Source: Sulfurovum sp.
GTDB taxonomy: Bacteria; Campylobacterota; Campylobacteria; Campylobacterales; Sulfurovaceae
Direction of reading: 5' to 3'
Assembly (NCBI GenBank): GCA_026989435.1
Contig: JALSJI010000048.1
Span: 1-64,000 of the forward strand
DNA length: 64,000 bases
Notes under the pieces: model-generated
Seen by the model: the letters and a program-made list of their open reading frames with translations, nothing else
Told to the model about the DNA's origin: nothing
Databases searched by the model: none
In this document: positions 55,191 to 64,000 of the stretch, piece by piece
Layout of the letters: the number at the start of each line of letters is the position of its first letter
Numbering within the stretch: the stretch's first letter is position 1
Program-made: the position numbers and the translations under genes

Positions 55191-56642
55191 ATGATTAATA
55201 AGCATACTAAAACACATAACAAAGTGGCCATTGTTGGCGGAGGTGTGGCAGGAAGTACGGCTGCCCTCTATTTTGGAGCTATGGGAATGGACGTGACACT
55301 CTTTGAGAAAGAGTCCTTCCTCATTAGCGGTCCTCCTTTTTGCCACCTGCATGCCGGCGGCAATCTCTATCGCGAAATAAGCGATGCACAATGCATAAGT
55401 CTACTAAGACAATCGATAGATTTCTTACGTTTCTACCCTTATATCGTGGACTACCGCCCTACCGTCATTGCCCTGCCTACTACAGATAAGAGCAGCCCCA
55501 AAGCCCTGCTTCCCAGACTAAAACTGCTTCAAGAAGAGTATAAAAAACTGATTGATAAAGACCCGAATAACGAAGTGTTGGGAAAATATGAAAACTACTA
55601 CCGACTCTTTAGTAAAAAGCAGTTGCACGCACTAAGAAAAAAGGAAATCGTACAAAATCCAAGCTCTCTGCAAGAGTGGATGATACCAGTAGCCCAACAT
55701 ATCGATTTCGACAAGGTGCAGTTCCCCCTTATTATGGTACAAGAGTATGGACTCAACCTCTTTAGACTCTCTGCTGGCATCTCACTGAGTTTGGAAGCCA
55801 TAAAGAATATACGGCTACACGTGCAAAGCATTGTCCATAACGTACAACAAAATAACGCAATAGATGGCTGGAGTCTCTCTTATGTTCAAAATGACACAAG
55901 CCATACGGAACACTTTAGCTATCTCATCAATGCGGCAGGATTTCGTACAGGTAAAATAGATGACTTCATAGGAGCACCCTGCGAGCGTATGGTAGAGTTC
56001 AAAGCAGCCTACGTTACCCGATGCAGTGCCTATGAAAATATCAAATTTCCCGAAATCATCTTTCATGGCAAACGAGGCACGCCAGAAGGCATGGGACAGT
56101 TCACGCCTTACCCTAACGGCTACTTTCAACTCCATGCAATGACCCATGAAATTACACTGTATGAAGATGGCCTAGTGGCCAACACCGCTCTTAGTTGCCA
56201 ACCCAAACTAGGCAAAGATTTCATAGACAAAATAGAAAAAGAGTGGAAAGAAGAAGAGACCCGCACACGTACCAATGCTGCCATACAACACCTCTCACAA
56301 TACATACCCTCTTTTTCTACTGCAAATGTAGGAAGCAAACCGCTCTTTGGTGCACAACAAATCCCTGGAGATGACCCTACTTTACGCGTGGCAGAAGTAT
56401 CTTTCCCTCGTGCACATTATGCACGTTGTGAAGTAGTCAAGGTTTCTTCGGTATTAGATATGTGTGAAGCCATAGCGAATGATATGCTAGAGTGTGGGGT
56501 CTTAGAGAAAGTATGTAAAAAAGAAGATTTTATATTTAAAAATATACAAGAGTCAGAACTCCATGCCTTAGCACAAGAGATAGCCCTCTCGAGGGACTAC
56601 CCTCGTGCTTTAGCAGAGAGGACTACGTCAAAGAAGAACTAA
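55191..56642 (+). CDS. FAD-dependent oxidoreductase, unknown substrate
   Basis: 483 residues. The dinucleotide-binding N-terminus KVAIVGGGVAGSTAALYFGAMGMDVTLFEKE is preceded by a short tail. Later YLINAAGFRTGKIDDFIG (FAD ATG-type motif) and a C-terminal FPRAHYARCEVVKVSSVLDMCEAI. The middle has FCHLHAGGNLYREISDAQC. It resembles DAO-like flavoproteins found in sulfur-oxidising Campylobacterota, but no function is claimed. The ribosome site before the ATG is weak. Probably co-transcribed with gph. Confidence 0.78.
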   Translation: MINKHTKTHNKVAIVGGGVAGSTAALYFGAMGMDVTLFEKESFLISGPPFCHLHAGGNLYREISDAQCISLLRQSIDFLRFYPYIVDYRPTVIALPTTDKSSPKALLPRLKLLQEEYKKLIDKDPNNEVLGKYENYYRLFSKKQLHALRKKEIVQNPSSLQEWMIPVAQHIDFDKVQFPLIMVQEYGLNLFRLSAGISLSLEAIKNIRLHVQSIVHNVQQNNAIDGWSLSYVQNDTSHTEHFSYLINAAGFRTGKIDDFIGAPCERMVEFKAAYVTRCSAYENIKFPEIIFHGKRGTPEGMGQFTPYPNGYFQLHAMTHEITLYEDGLVANTALSCQPKLGKDFIDKIEKEWKEEETRTRTNAAIQHLSQYIPSFSTANVGSKPLFGAQQIPGDDPTLRVAEVSFPRAHYARCEVVKVSSVLDMCEAIANDMLECGVLEKVCKKEDFIFKNIQESELHALAQEIALSRDYPRALAERTTSKKN

Positions 56643-56649
56643 GATATTC

Positions 56650-58032
56650 TTAGTTCTTCTTTGTCATTTTGAATGAGTACTTGGCTATTTTAGTTTTTCT
56701 ATATATCTGTAAATTATATGAACCAGCTTCCAAAGTTACATCTTGAGTTATTGCATCTATAGTATATAATCTATTAGACAGAGAAGTAATAGGTATCTCT
56801 GCACCATCATCACTTATGAATCTTGCATCTAAATCATTGTAATATTCTTCTGTTCCCGCAAGTAAACTCATATCTACAGTGTATTCCCCTGCCTCACTAA
56901 TAGTTATACGATACCTATCAATATTATCTGTTCCCCTAAGTGAGTTTAAATCATCTCTAGTAAAATTAAGTGAACCAGTGATACCCGTTGTTACTTCTGC
57001 CATAGTAAGTGGAGCTGCCATACTTGGTGTGTCGTTGGGTTCTTTGTCACTGTTTTGTTTTAAACCGTTTATGATAGATGGATACAAAGAAAAAGCATAT
57101 TTCATTTTATCATTTCCACTATATATCCTTATCTTGTGTTTTCCCTTAGCAAGCGTGATTTCTTTTCTAAGATTATATGCATATGTACCATAAAAAGTTA
57201 AATCCCCTGAAGTCATAGGCGTTTCTGCTTCATTTTCATCTATAAACCTTACGTCTGTTCTTACATAAGTGCTTGAGCCAGGTAATTTATTCATAAAGAA
57301 AGTATATTTTCCTGCTTTAGTAATGTCTATACTATAGTAGTCTGTGTCGTCAGAACCTCTAAGTGAGTTGTAGGCATCTCTTGTGACATGTAGTGAACCG
57401 TTGATGTCATTCATCGCTTCAGTGGGTGTGATGGGAGCAGCCATACTTGGGGTGTCGTTTATTTCTTTGTCTTTGCCTTGTACCAAACCGTTCTCTACAG
57501 AAGGGTGGAGACTAAAAGCGTATTTAGTCTTACTTGTACCTCTTTTTATTTTTATATAGTAGGTACCATCTTTTATTACAGTAAATGTATTTCTAAGATG
57601 TTTATCTGCATCATAAAGCTTATTTTTATCATTGAGAGGTGTTTCTTGGTTATTCATATCTATGAGTGTTATCTCTGAACGTGTAAAACCTTCCGTTCCA
57701 GGCAACATATTCATGAAAAAAGTATACGTTTCGCTAGCATTGTTAGAGGAAAGACTTATTTTATAGCAGTCTTCAGTATTGTCCTTTTCTATGTTCAAGT
57801 CACCATTGACCTCTTTACCCAAAGCAAAAGCAGTTTGTGTACCTTGACATAAAGCAGTGTTTGTACTGGGTGCAGGTAAGTTTCCTGTTGTTGGCGTTTG
57901 TGTGTTTGGTGTATTTGTACCTGATTGTGTCGTAGTAGTAGCAGGGCTTGTTCCTCCACCTCCACCACCACATGCCAAAAGCATAAAAGCAAGTGCTGTT
58001 GAAGTAGAGTATTTTGTTAGGTTTTTTATCAT
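56650..58032 (-). CDS. Lipoprotein with three PPC-like repeats
   Basis: 460 residues from the ATG at 58032, which has AGAGGAAAAA directly upstream; the track start is five codons earlier. Lipobox AFMLLAC-GGGGG (Cys about 20), then a Thr/Pro-rich linker. Three tandem units of about 141 residues follow, each with GSL-x-x-x-RD, a DxYxI strand, KYTFFMN-type strands, and NDTPSMAAP linkers. The layout matches pre-peptidase C-terminal (PPC) beta-sandwich domains. The gene shows the repeat at DNA level too. No catalytic domain: probably a surface binding or adhesion protein. Confidence 0.75.
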   Translation of the reverse strand: MIKNLTKYSTSTALAFMLLACGGGGGGTSPATTTTQSGTNTPNTQTPTTGNLPAPSTNTALCQGTQTAFALGKEVNGDLNIEKDNTEDCYKISLSSNNASETYTFFMNMLPGTEGFTRSEITLIDMNNQETPLNDKNKLYDADKHLRNTFTVIKDGTYYIKIKRGTSKTKYAFSLHPSVENGLVQGKDKEINDTPSMAAPITPTEAMNDINGSLHVTRDAYNSLRGSDDTDYYSIDITKAGKYTFFMNKLPGSSTYVRTDVRFIDENEAETPMTSGDLTFYGTYAYNLRKEITLAKGKHKIRIYSGNDKMKYAFSLYPSIINGLKQNSDKEPNDTPSMAAPLTMAEVTTGITGSLNFTRDDLNSLRGTDNIDRYRITISEAGEYTVDMSLLAGTEEYYNDLDARFISDDGAEIPITSLSNRLYTIDAITQDVTLEAGSYNLQIYRKTKIAKYSFKMTKKN

Positions 58033-58112
58033 TTTTTCCTCTTTCATTAAATTTTAATGAAATAAGTGTACCCCCCCTATTTTAAAATAGGCTTAATCAA
58101 CAAGCAAGTCTC

Positions 58113-58940
58113 TTAAAAGTGATGACTCTCACACCTAAATCTCTCATCATTCCTAGCTACTTTTGCAAACACCGTTAAAGGGGTTTGAGTCTCTTCTGCT
58201 ATGGCTCTTATCTGCTTTAAGTCAACTTCTTTAAAGGAAATAAGCATTTCATACTCTTCCCCTGAAAGCCCTGTATTGTCATTGATAGTATTTAATATCT
58301 CATATCCATATTTATTAATATCTAATAATTTATTGGTATCACAAAAAAGCCCATCTGAGATGTCCATACCTGAAGTTAAAAAGGCTCTTGCTTTGGCTAC
58401 AAAAGATGCTCTTAATGTAGGTGCATAAAAGCGAGAATCTGGGGCTATTTTTTCTCCACGAAAAAGTGCATCAAGGTCTTTTTTACTCTCTCCTAACACA
58501 CCAGTATATGCTAACAAATCACCCTCGTTTAAAGTCGTACGCAAAAGTGGATGGTCACTTTTGGAGATAATGGTAATGCTTAAGTGAAGTTTGTCGCCTC
58601 CTATAGTGTCACCCCCTATGATTTCACAACCATACTCTGCGGCTGTGGCTTGCATACTTTGGGTAAGTTCGTCTATCTCCTCATAGCTAAGATCTCTAGG
58701 GAGGGAAACCGTTACCAAAGCATACTTGGGCTTGGCATTCATCGCTATGGCATCAGAGATGTTAACCAGCATAGCCTTTCGCCCTATTTGAGCCATGCTC
58801 ATCCATGCACGCTTAAAATGCACCTCCTCAAAAAAAGCATCCGTACTATAGAGCGTATCGTCTATGACAGCGGCATCATCCCCAATATGTTTTGATGCAA
58901 ATCTATCTATGAAATAGCTCTCTTTATCTATAATCCTCAT
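58113..58940 (-). CDS. thiL: Thiamine-phosphate kinase
   Basis: Phosphorylates thiamine phosphate to the active diphosphate. 275 residues, slightly short. Seen: SKHIGDDAAVIDDTLYSTDAF (Mg-ATP loop), IGRKAMLVNISDAIAMNAKPKYALV, CEIIGGDTIGGDKLHLSITI, and TSGMDISDGLFCDTNKLL. All Asp ligands of the AIR-synthase-like fold are present. The C-terminus is truncated compared with long ThiLs but ends naturally. Divergent from the SdhB-like gene; a short AT-rich patch encodes LLDINKYGYEILNTIND. Confidence 0.92.
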   Translation of the reverse strand: MRIIDKESYFIDRFASKHIGDDAAVIDDTLYSTDAFFEEVHFKRAWMSMAQIGRKAMLVNISDAIAMNAKPKYALVTVSLPRDLSYEEIDELTQSMQATAAEYGCEIIGGDTIGGDKLHLSITIISKSDHPLLRTTLNEGDLLAYTGVLGESKKDLDALFRGEKIAPDSRFYAPTLRASFVAKARAFLTSGMDISDGLFCDTNKLLDINKYGYEILNTINDNTGLSGEEYEMLISFKEVDLKQIRAIAEETQTPLTVFAKVARNDERFRCESHHF

Positions 58941-59063
58941 AAGCAGATTGTAACACAGTTTACAAAAATATTACGAGCTTGACCGATAACATTGTTTTTT
59001 GTAAACTCTATACGCTATACTAAAATATCTATACATTATAATTATACCGTTTGGAGTATTGAT

Positions 59064-60149
59064 ATGTCATATACACTGGAGACTAAAGCTTTTTTCTTTA
59101 ATGCAAAAACCGACTACCTCCCCTATTATAAATCTTTTACAATCACCCTTCCCCGCGATGCCGTAGCAAAAGATATCCTCCTTGCCGTACAAGCCAAAGA
59201 TGAAAACTTCTCCTTTCCCCAATCTAGACTCATTTTTAAAATCAATGATCTAATGCTTGAAGGCGACACGGCACTTAGTGATATCGTAAAGAGACTAGGT
59301 ACCCGACTACGTATTGATCCTGCCAATAGCTACCGCTCTTGTAATGGACTGATTTTTAATGATGAAGATTTTATGCAAAGCTATGCGCTCTTAGCCCCTT
59401 TTGCCACAGAGTCCGACAAGGCATACTATCAAACCCTCTATGCCCTGCACTATGCCTCTGAGACCGAAAGATTCAACCATCACTATATAGGAGATGCTAT
59501 CTTGGTCTTGGCATACCGTATGATTAGCCAGGGCAATGCCCACAAAGAGTCTATCCTTGAAGCAATTACTGCTCCTAGCTCCTCTTTATTTGACTGTGAA
59601 TATGAAAACAATCTTTTTCATGCGCAGGATCATACGGCATCCATAGAAGCTCTTAAGGAGATGGTACGTCAAGGCGACGGTGATGAGCACCCCTCGCTTA
59701 TGGATATGATTAAAAGACGTTTTGGCCTTACCGAAAAAGAGAAAAATATTACACTAAACAAAGCAAAGTTAGAAGCAGAGTTAGAGGGACTTGAGCAGAA
59801 AACTATCGCCTACTATGCAGGCAGCCAAAAAAAGAATGAAAAAAGTGTCTCAAAGAGTATCGCAGATCTTGGTACGAGAGAGATTACATTGTTACGAAAA
59901 TATAAACGCTCGGGACGCTCTGTTTTACAAGACAATAAAAATCTAGCGCTACGCAAAGCAGGTGCAATCATACTGGATGCCTACGATAGAGGAGCAGAAG
60001 TACTCATCGTTGACGATGAAGAGGATCTTGAAATGTTTTGTAGATATTTCAAAGAGATACAAAAGGTTACGGGAAGAGAAATACGAAATCTCGATCTCAT
60101 CGGTACAAAGGGTTTTTTGTTACAATCCCAAACGATACTACAGACGTAA
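59064..60149 (+). CDS. Cysteine-free SdhB-like paralogue (DUF5644-like)
   Basis: 361 residues from the ATG at 59064, with GGAG 7 bases upstream; the track start at 58992 lacks a ribosome site. The N-terminus KAFFFNAKTDYLPYYKSFTI parallels SdhB in this window (KTFRFNAETDYLPYYKHYEM), but the [2Fe-2S] loop is gone: NFSFPQSRLIFKINDLMLEG. Later cysteines (NSYRSCNG, DCEYEN, EMFCRYF) do not form iron-sulfur motifs. The middle is helical, then a charged coil and a small alpha-beta end (AGAIILDAYDRGAEVLIVDDEEDLE). Probably an accessory or assembly partner of SdhABE; the DUF5644 name is from memory. Confidence 0.75.
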   Translation: MSYTLETKAFFFNAKTDYLPYYKSFTITLPRDAVAKDILLAVQAKDENFSFPQSRLIFKINDLMLEGDTALSDIVKRLGTRLRIDPANSYRSCNGLIFNDEDFMQSYALLAPFATESDKAYYQTLYALHYASETERFNHHYIGDAILVLAYRMISQGNAHKESILEAITAPSSSLFDCEYENNLFHAQDHTASIEALKEMVRQGDGDEHPSLMDMIKRRFGLTEKEKNITLNKAKLEAELEGLEQKTIAYYAGSQKKNEKSVSKSIADLGTREITLLRKYKRSGRSVLQDNKNLALRKAGAIILDAYDRGAEVLIVDDEEDLEMFCRYFKEIQKVTGREIRNLDLIGTKGFLLQSQTILQT

Positions 60150-60210
60150 CATTTAAAAAAACTTCATACAAATCAGCCCCTCTTTGTTCTTAAAGTTAAA
60201 GTAAAAAGAG

Positions 60211-60216
60211 TAAAAT
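60211..60216 (+). promoter_or_regulatory. Likely -10 box for sdhABE
   Basis: TAAAAT in AAAAAGAGTAAAATATT, about 40 bases before the sdhA ATG; no clear -35. AAGGA stands 11 bases before the ATG. Read-through from the paralogue gene is also possible. Confidence 0.35.
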
Positions 60217-60257
60217 ATTAGCCATATCGACACTTCACAAAAAGGATACCCTCCACT

Positions 60258-61988
60258 ATGAGCAAAAACTCACATGTTACTATCTACGAGTATGATGCCG
60301 TTATCGTAGGCTCCGGACTCGCAGGGCTTGCTGCCGCCAGAGAACTGACCCTAGCAGGCAAAAAAACGGCAGTAATCACAAAACTTCACCCCCTACGCTC
60401 ACACTCGGGTGCGGCACAAGGCGGTATCAATGCAGCATTAGGAAAAGAGGACTCGACTGAGCTACATGAGTTTGATACCGTCAAAGGTTCAGACTACCTT
60501 GCCGACCAAGATTGCGTAGAGTTGATGTGTACCAAGGCCCCGGAGACTATCAGATGGGCAGAGCGTATGGGAGCAGTTTTTTCACGTAACGAAGAGGGAA
60601 ACATCGCAATAAGACCTTTTGGCGGACAGTCACAACCCCGTGCCTGTTACGCCAAAGACAGAACAGGACTTACCCTGCTTCAAACTATCTACGAACAGGC
60701 CTACCGCGCAGGTATTGAAGTCTATGATGAGTGGTATGCGGGTGATCTGCTCTATAAAGAGGGTAAAGTATCGGGAGTCGTGGCTTACAATATCAAAGAC
60801 TCTCAAGTAGCAATATTTAATGCCAAAGTCAGCATGTTTGCTACAGGCGGACACGGCAGAGCCTACAGGTTTAACTCGAATGCCCATGCCAATACGGGAG
60901 ATGCCCTCTCTATTGTAGCACGTCACGGTCTACCGCTGGAGGATATGGAGTTTGTACAGTTTCATCCCAGCGGACTGGGAGGCTCAGGTGTGCTTATCTC
61001 TGAAGCGGCACGCGGCGAAGGGGGACGCTTATATAACTCTCTTGGTGAACGTTTTATGGAAAAATATGCACCAAATGCCATGGAACTTGCAAGCCGTGAT
61101 GTCGTAAGCCGCGCCATCATGGAAGAGGTACGACAAGGACGTGGCGTAGGTAAAGACGGACAATCCGTTAAACTCGACCTCACGCATCTTGATCCCGAGA
61201 TCATTCTTACGCGTCTACCCGAACTGCGTGAACTTGCCATTGCCTTTCAGGGACAAGATATGCTTAAAGAGCCTATCCATATCTCAGCTACGGCACACTA
61301 CTCAATGGGCGGTATACCTACAAATATCAATACTCAGGTGCAAAAAAATGCAGCAGGTGATCTAGTAGAAGGCTTTTACGCTGCGGGCGAGTGTAGCTGT
61401 GTCTCGGTACACGGTGCCAACCGCTTGGGAGCCAACTCGGTTTTAGAGGCTCTCTTTTTTGGAAGACATGCAGGAGAGAATATGCTAAAGGCTCTCAACG
61501 AGGGGATTACGCTTCGGCCTGCCAAACCTGAAGATGCACAAAGATTTATCGATGAGATGAATACAATCAAAACATCTAACGGCAGCGAATCCGTGCCTAA
61601 ACTCAGAGAGGAGCTTCAAGCAGGTATGACGGCAGATGCCGGCGTATTTAGAAGTAAAACTTCTTTAGAGAGACAGCTTAAACTGATAGATGAACTGCTT
61701 GAAAGATTTAAGAATATCCGTATAGATGACAAATCAAACACCTTTAACACAGATCTGCAAGAGGCACTGGAACTTGGACATATGCTGGAGTATTCCAAAT
61801 TTATCGTAGTGGGTGCCTTGGAACGTGAAGAGAGTCGCGGCGGTCACTATCGCGAGGATTTTCCTGAACGAAACGATGAAAAATTTATGGTACATACCTA
61901 TGCAACAATGGACAAAGCGTATCAAATTAACATTGAGTGGGGCAAAGTAACGCCTGGAAAATTCGACCCCATGGAAAGAAAGTACTAG
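60258..61988 (+). CDS. sdhA: Succinate dehydrogenase/fumarate reductase flavoprotein (SdhA, type E)
   Basis: 576 residues; binds FAD covalently and interconverts succinate and fumarate. FAD site [17 protein letters not shown] (from 14), covalent His49 in [14 protein letters not shown], capping domain, [10 protein letters not shown], substrate loop [23 protein letters not shown], catalytic Arg region SRDVVSRAI, and HYSMGGI and [21 protein letters not shown]. No Tat signal, so it works in the cytosol as SdhA rather than the periplasmic MfrA of Wolinella and Campylobacter. It is followed by sdhB (9-base gap) and sdhE. Confidence 0.94.
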   Translation: MSKNSHVTIYEYDAVIVGSGLAGLAAARELTLAGKKTAVITKLHPLRSHSGAAQGGINAALGKEDSTELHEFDTVKGSDYLADQDCVELMCTKAPETIRWAERMGAVFSRNEEGNIAIRPFGGQSQPRACYAKDRTGLTLLQTIYEQAYRAGIEVYDEWYAGDLLYKEGKVSGVVAYNIKDSQVAIFNAKVSMFATGGHGRAYRFNSNAHANTGDALSIVARHGLPLEDMEFVQFHPSGLGGSGVLISEAARGEGGRLYNSLGERFMEKYAPNAMELASRDVVSRAIMEEVRQGRGVGKDGQSVKLDLTHLDPEIILTRLPELRELAIAFQGQDMLKEPIHISATAHYSMGGIPTNINTQVQKNAAGDLVEGFYAAGECSCVSVHGANRLGANSVLEALFFGRHAGENMLKALNEGITLRPAKPEDAQRFIDEMNTIKTSNGSESVPKLREELQAGMTADAGVFRSKTSLERQLKLIDELLERFKNIRIDDKSNTFNTDLQEALELGHMLEYSKFIVVGALEREESRGGHYREDFPERNDEKFMVHTYATMDKAYQINIEWGKVTPGKFDPMERKY

Positions 61989-61997
61989 GAGAGCACT

Positions 61998-62987
61998 ATG
62001 AGCCAGATCAAAAAAGTAACCCTCAAAACCTTTAGATTTAATGCCGAGACCGACTATCTGCCCTACTACAAGCATTATGAGATGGAAGTAGGCAAAGATG
62101 AGCTTATCTTAGACCTGTTAAACCGTATCAAATGGGAGCATGACGGAAGTTTCTCTTACCGCCGTTCCTGCCGTCACGGTATCTGCGGTGCCTGTGCTAT
62201 TAAGGTGAACGGTCGTGCCACGCTTGCATGCAAGCAAAATGCCCTGGAACTTGTAGAACTCTTTGGGGATGAACTGCTCATTGAACCTAGCTCTACCAAA
62301 AGAGCTATCAAAGATATGATTATTGACAAATCGGATTTTTGGGAAAAACATGCAACTATCAAACCCTATGTTGTAACAGAGGTCGACCCTCACCCCCAAA
62401 CAGAGAGTAAACAAAGTATAGACGAATTTAATAACTTTTTGGACTCGGATCTCTGTATACAGTGCGGAGCCTGTCACTATTCCTGCCCTGCACTGGAAGC
62501 AAATCCCGACTTCTTAGGACCTGCAGCACTCAATGCCGCTTACCGTTATGTGGTCGATACCCGTGATGAAGCGGGTGATGAGCGGCTGAAAATCACAGCC
62601 GAAGAAGGCAAAGGCGTATGGGACTGCGTAAAGTGTTATGAGTGTGCAGAAGCTTGTCCCAAAGAGATAGACCCCATTGGAAAGATTGGTAAACTGCACA
62701 ACCTGCAGTTTGAGCGTGGAGTAGCTGAACCTAATGTGGCCACGCGTCACGCCGAAGGCTTCTTACGCGGTATGAAAAAAACCGGCTACCTGGATGAGGC
62801 TGATATCGTCACCTACTCTGAGGGATGGCTAGCAAGTTACAAACATATAGGTACCGCTATGAAGATGATGAAAAGCGGTAAAATACACTGGCACTCCGGT
62901 ATACCGTTTATCAACTCTATTCCAAAAATAAAAAATCTCGATGAGGTACAAAAACTGATCGAAATTTCACAAAACAATAAGCTCTAA
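61998..62987 (+). CDS. sdhB: Succinate dehydrogenase/fumarate reductase iron-sulfur subunit
   Basis: 329 residues. [2Fe-2S] domain SCRHGICGACAIKVNGRATLAC. A C-terminal ferredoxin-like domain holds the other centres: DLCIQCGACHYSCPALEANP, then CVKCYECAEACPKEIDPIG. It passes electrons from SdhA to SdhE. The extra C-terminal 70 residues (GFLRGMKKTGYLDEADIVTYSEGWL) are typical of the type E complex, where SdhB docks to SdhE rather than a haem b anchor. AGGAGAGCACT precedes the ATG. Confidence 0.95.
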   Translation: MSQIKKVTLKTFRFNAETDYLPYYKHYEMEVGKDELILDLLNRIKWEHDGSFSYRRSCRHGICGACAIKVNGRATLACKQNALELVELFGDELLIEPSSTKRAIKDMIIDKSDFWEKHATIKPYVVTEVDPHPQTESKQSIDEFNNFLDSDLCIQCGACHYSCPALEANPDFLGPAALNAAYRYVVDTRDEAGDERLKITAEEGKGVWDCVKCYECAEACPKEIDPIGKIGKLHNLQFERGVAEPNVATRHAEGFLRGMKKTGYLDEADIVTYSEGWLASYKHIGTAMKMMKSGKIHWHSGIPFINSIPKIKNLDEVQKLIEISQNNKL

Positions 62988-62997
62988 GGAGAAAAAG

Positions 62998-63894
62998 ATG
63001 AGCAAACAACTACACTATGCACTCTTTACCGGGTGTACGGCTAAACAATCTACACCGGAACTTCTCTCTTCTACGCTTGCGGTAGCTAACAAATTAGGTA
63101 TTAAAATCACCATACTGGAAGAGGCGTCCTGCTGTGGAGCATCTCACTTACAAGATTTTGATGAGTTTTTGGCGCATGTACTCAATGCCCGAAATATCTG
63201 CTATGCAGAAAAATTAGGGCTTACGATGATTACTATCTGTAACACCTGTCAACTCAACTCTGCCATGACTAAACATGCACTAGACAACGATCCGGATCTT
63301 AAAGCAAGAGTCAATGAAAAACTAGCAGAGGTAGGATTGGAGTACAAAGGAACCTCTGAAATCAAACACTTTCTCTATACACTAATAGACGAGTATGGAC
63401 TAGAGAATATCAGAAACAAAGTAGAAGTACCCCTCTCACACCTAAATATTGCGCCGTTTTACGGGTGTCACAATATTAGACCTTCTGAGTTACATGAGAA
63501 TGCCAACGGAGGGGAGAACCCTTACAACCCTACTTCTCTCGACAGCCTGATAGATGCCCTCGAAGGAAATCCCGTGGAGTATGAGAGTAAAAACAAATGT
63601 TGCGGTTTCCATGTAGAACTTCAGGCTAACCACACCTCTGAAGTACTCTCGGGTAATGCCCTGCTTGATGCCATGGACAATAATGCCGATCTTATGGTAA
63701 CCCCCTGCCCTCTATGCCATCTCAAAATGGACACCTACCAGCCAAGTATCAGTAAAACGATGGGACGCGATGTAGAACTGCCGGTACTACATATGCCACA
63801 GATGGTAGCTTTAGCTCTTGGGTGTACAGAAGAGGAGATAGGGCTCAATTTCCATGTACAAAAGGCAAAACACCTCTACTCTCAAGCCTCCTAA
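62998..63894 (+). CDS. sdhE: SdhE/MfrE, CCG-domain membrane-anchor subunit of type E SDH
   Basis: 298 residues, heterodisulfide-reductase subunit B-like. Two CCG modules. The first: FTGCTAKQSTPELL, EEASCCGASHLQ, ICNTCQLNSA. The second: PFYGCHNIRPSEL, NKCCGFHVELQ, VTPCPLCHLKMD. These cysteines bind the non-cubane clusters through which the complex meets menaquinone or methylmenaquinone. No transmembrane helix; attaches by amphipathic helices (family knowledge). AAGGAGAAAAAG precedes the ATG. Last of sdhABE. Confidence 0.94.
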   Translation: MSKQLHYALFTGCTAKQSTPELLSSTLAVANKLGIKITILEEASCCGASHLQDFDEFLAHVLNARNICYAEKLGLTMITICNTCQLNSAMTKHALDNDPDLKARVNEKLAEVGLEYKGTSEIKHFLYTLIDEYGLENIRNKVEVPLSHLNIAPFYGCHNIRPSELHENANGGENPYNPTSLDSLIDALEGNPVEYESKNKCCGFHVELQANHTSEVLSGNALLDAMDNNADLMVTPCPLCHLKMDTYQPSISKTMGRDVELPVLHMPQMVALALGCTEEEIGLNFHVQKAKHLYSQAS

Positions 63895-63908
63895 AGATCT
63901 AAAGCTTA

Positions 63909-63944
63909 TGCTTGTCTATTTTGCCATACAGGGTAGACAAAGCA
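63909..63944 (+). terminator. Stem-loop after sdhE
   Basis: TGCTTGTCTA pairs with TAGACAA-AGCA (one bulged A), loop of 15. No T run follows, so at most a weak or RNA-stabilising hairpin. Confidence 0.35.
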
Positions 63945-64000
63945 GTTCAATAAAGGCACGCTTATAATACAGTACCCCATTCATAGATTCAATGACCGCA

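Noticed and set aside
62118-62750. Minus-strand ORFs inside sdhB (62118-62477, 62174-62362, 62514-62750)
   Set aside because: Shadows of sdhB, whose cysteine motifs fix the coding strand.

Overview
The window looks like chromosome from a Sulfurovum/Sulfurimonas-like Campylobacterota (Epsilonproteobacteria). The signs are AT-rich DNA, tightly packed genes with ATGA and TAATG overlaps, a CCG-domain (type E) succinate dehydrogenase/fumarate reductase SdhABE, and the run aroQ-pepP-folK-flhF. flhF is the only flagellar-type gene here, which would suit a non-motile member, although flagellar genes could lie elsewhere. No integrase, transposase, phage gene or CRISPR array was seen.

Layout. 1-4.7 kb (minus): a Cus/Czc-type heavy-metal RND efflux operon (TolC-like, periplasmic adaptor, truncated CusA-like pump). 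4.8-7 kb (plus): a DUF4395 protein, an Rrf2 regulator and a PLP sulfur-amino-acid enzyme behind a near-consensus promoter. 7.1-18 kb: housekeeping genes (amidohydrolase, MOSC, aroQ, pepP-like, folK, flhF, mnmA, prs, lepA, a NifX-like protein). 18-24.5 kb: a flavoprotein, a methyltransferase, a DUF3365 haem protein, a TetR repressor whose upstream region carries four evenly spaced operators, and moeA. 24.5-29.7 kb (minus): a cluster of coiled-coil and membrane proteins including a DUF6384-type protein, with a broken yjbQ inside it. 29.9 kb: tRNA-Arg(CCU). 30-32.4 kb: a decayed amino-acid permease and a frameshifted universal stress protein. 33-40 kb: a SUV3-like helicase, a hemerythrin, a DEAD-box helicase, a patatin, DUF819. 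40-41 kb: an orphan ParA/ribbon-helix-helix pair behind a very AT-rich spacer. 41-45 kb: a dipeptide epimerase, an LRR-protein kinase and a frameshifted SH3/C40 peptidase, which resembles the ykfB/ykfC murein-peptide pair with a kinase between. 45-58 kb: rsmD, an NYN-LOTUS protein, a UvrD-like helicase, murA, lipoproteins (one M30-like metalloprotease, one with three PPC-like repeats), truD, gph, a flavoprotein and thiL. 59-64 kb: a cysteine-free SdhB-like paralogue followed by sdhA, sdhB and sdhE.

Most notable: (1) the coiled-coil/DUF6384 membrane cluster; (2) the LRR-kinase between two murein-peptide recycling genes; (3) the TetR promoter with four operators about 42 bp apart facing no intact gene; (4) the cysteine-free SdhB paralogue beside sdhABE; (5) repeated one-base losses in homopolymers (yjbQ, usp, C40 peptidase, permease), which must be resolved as sequencing error or real decay before these genes are called dead. 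All calls come from reading the sequence and translations; no database search was run.
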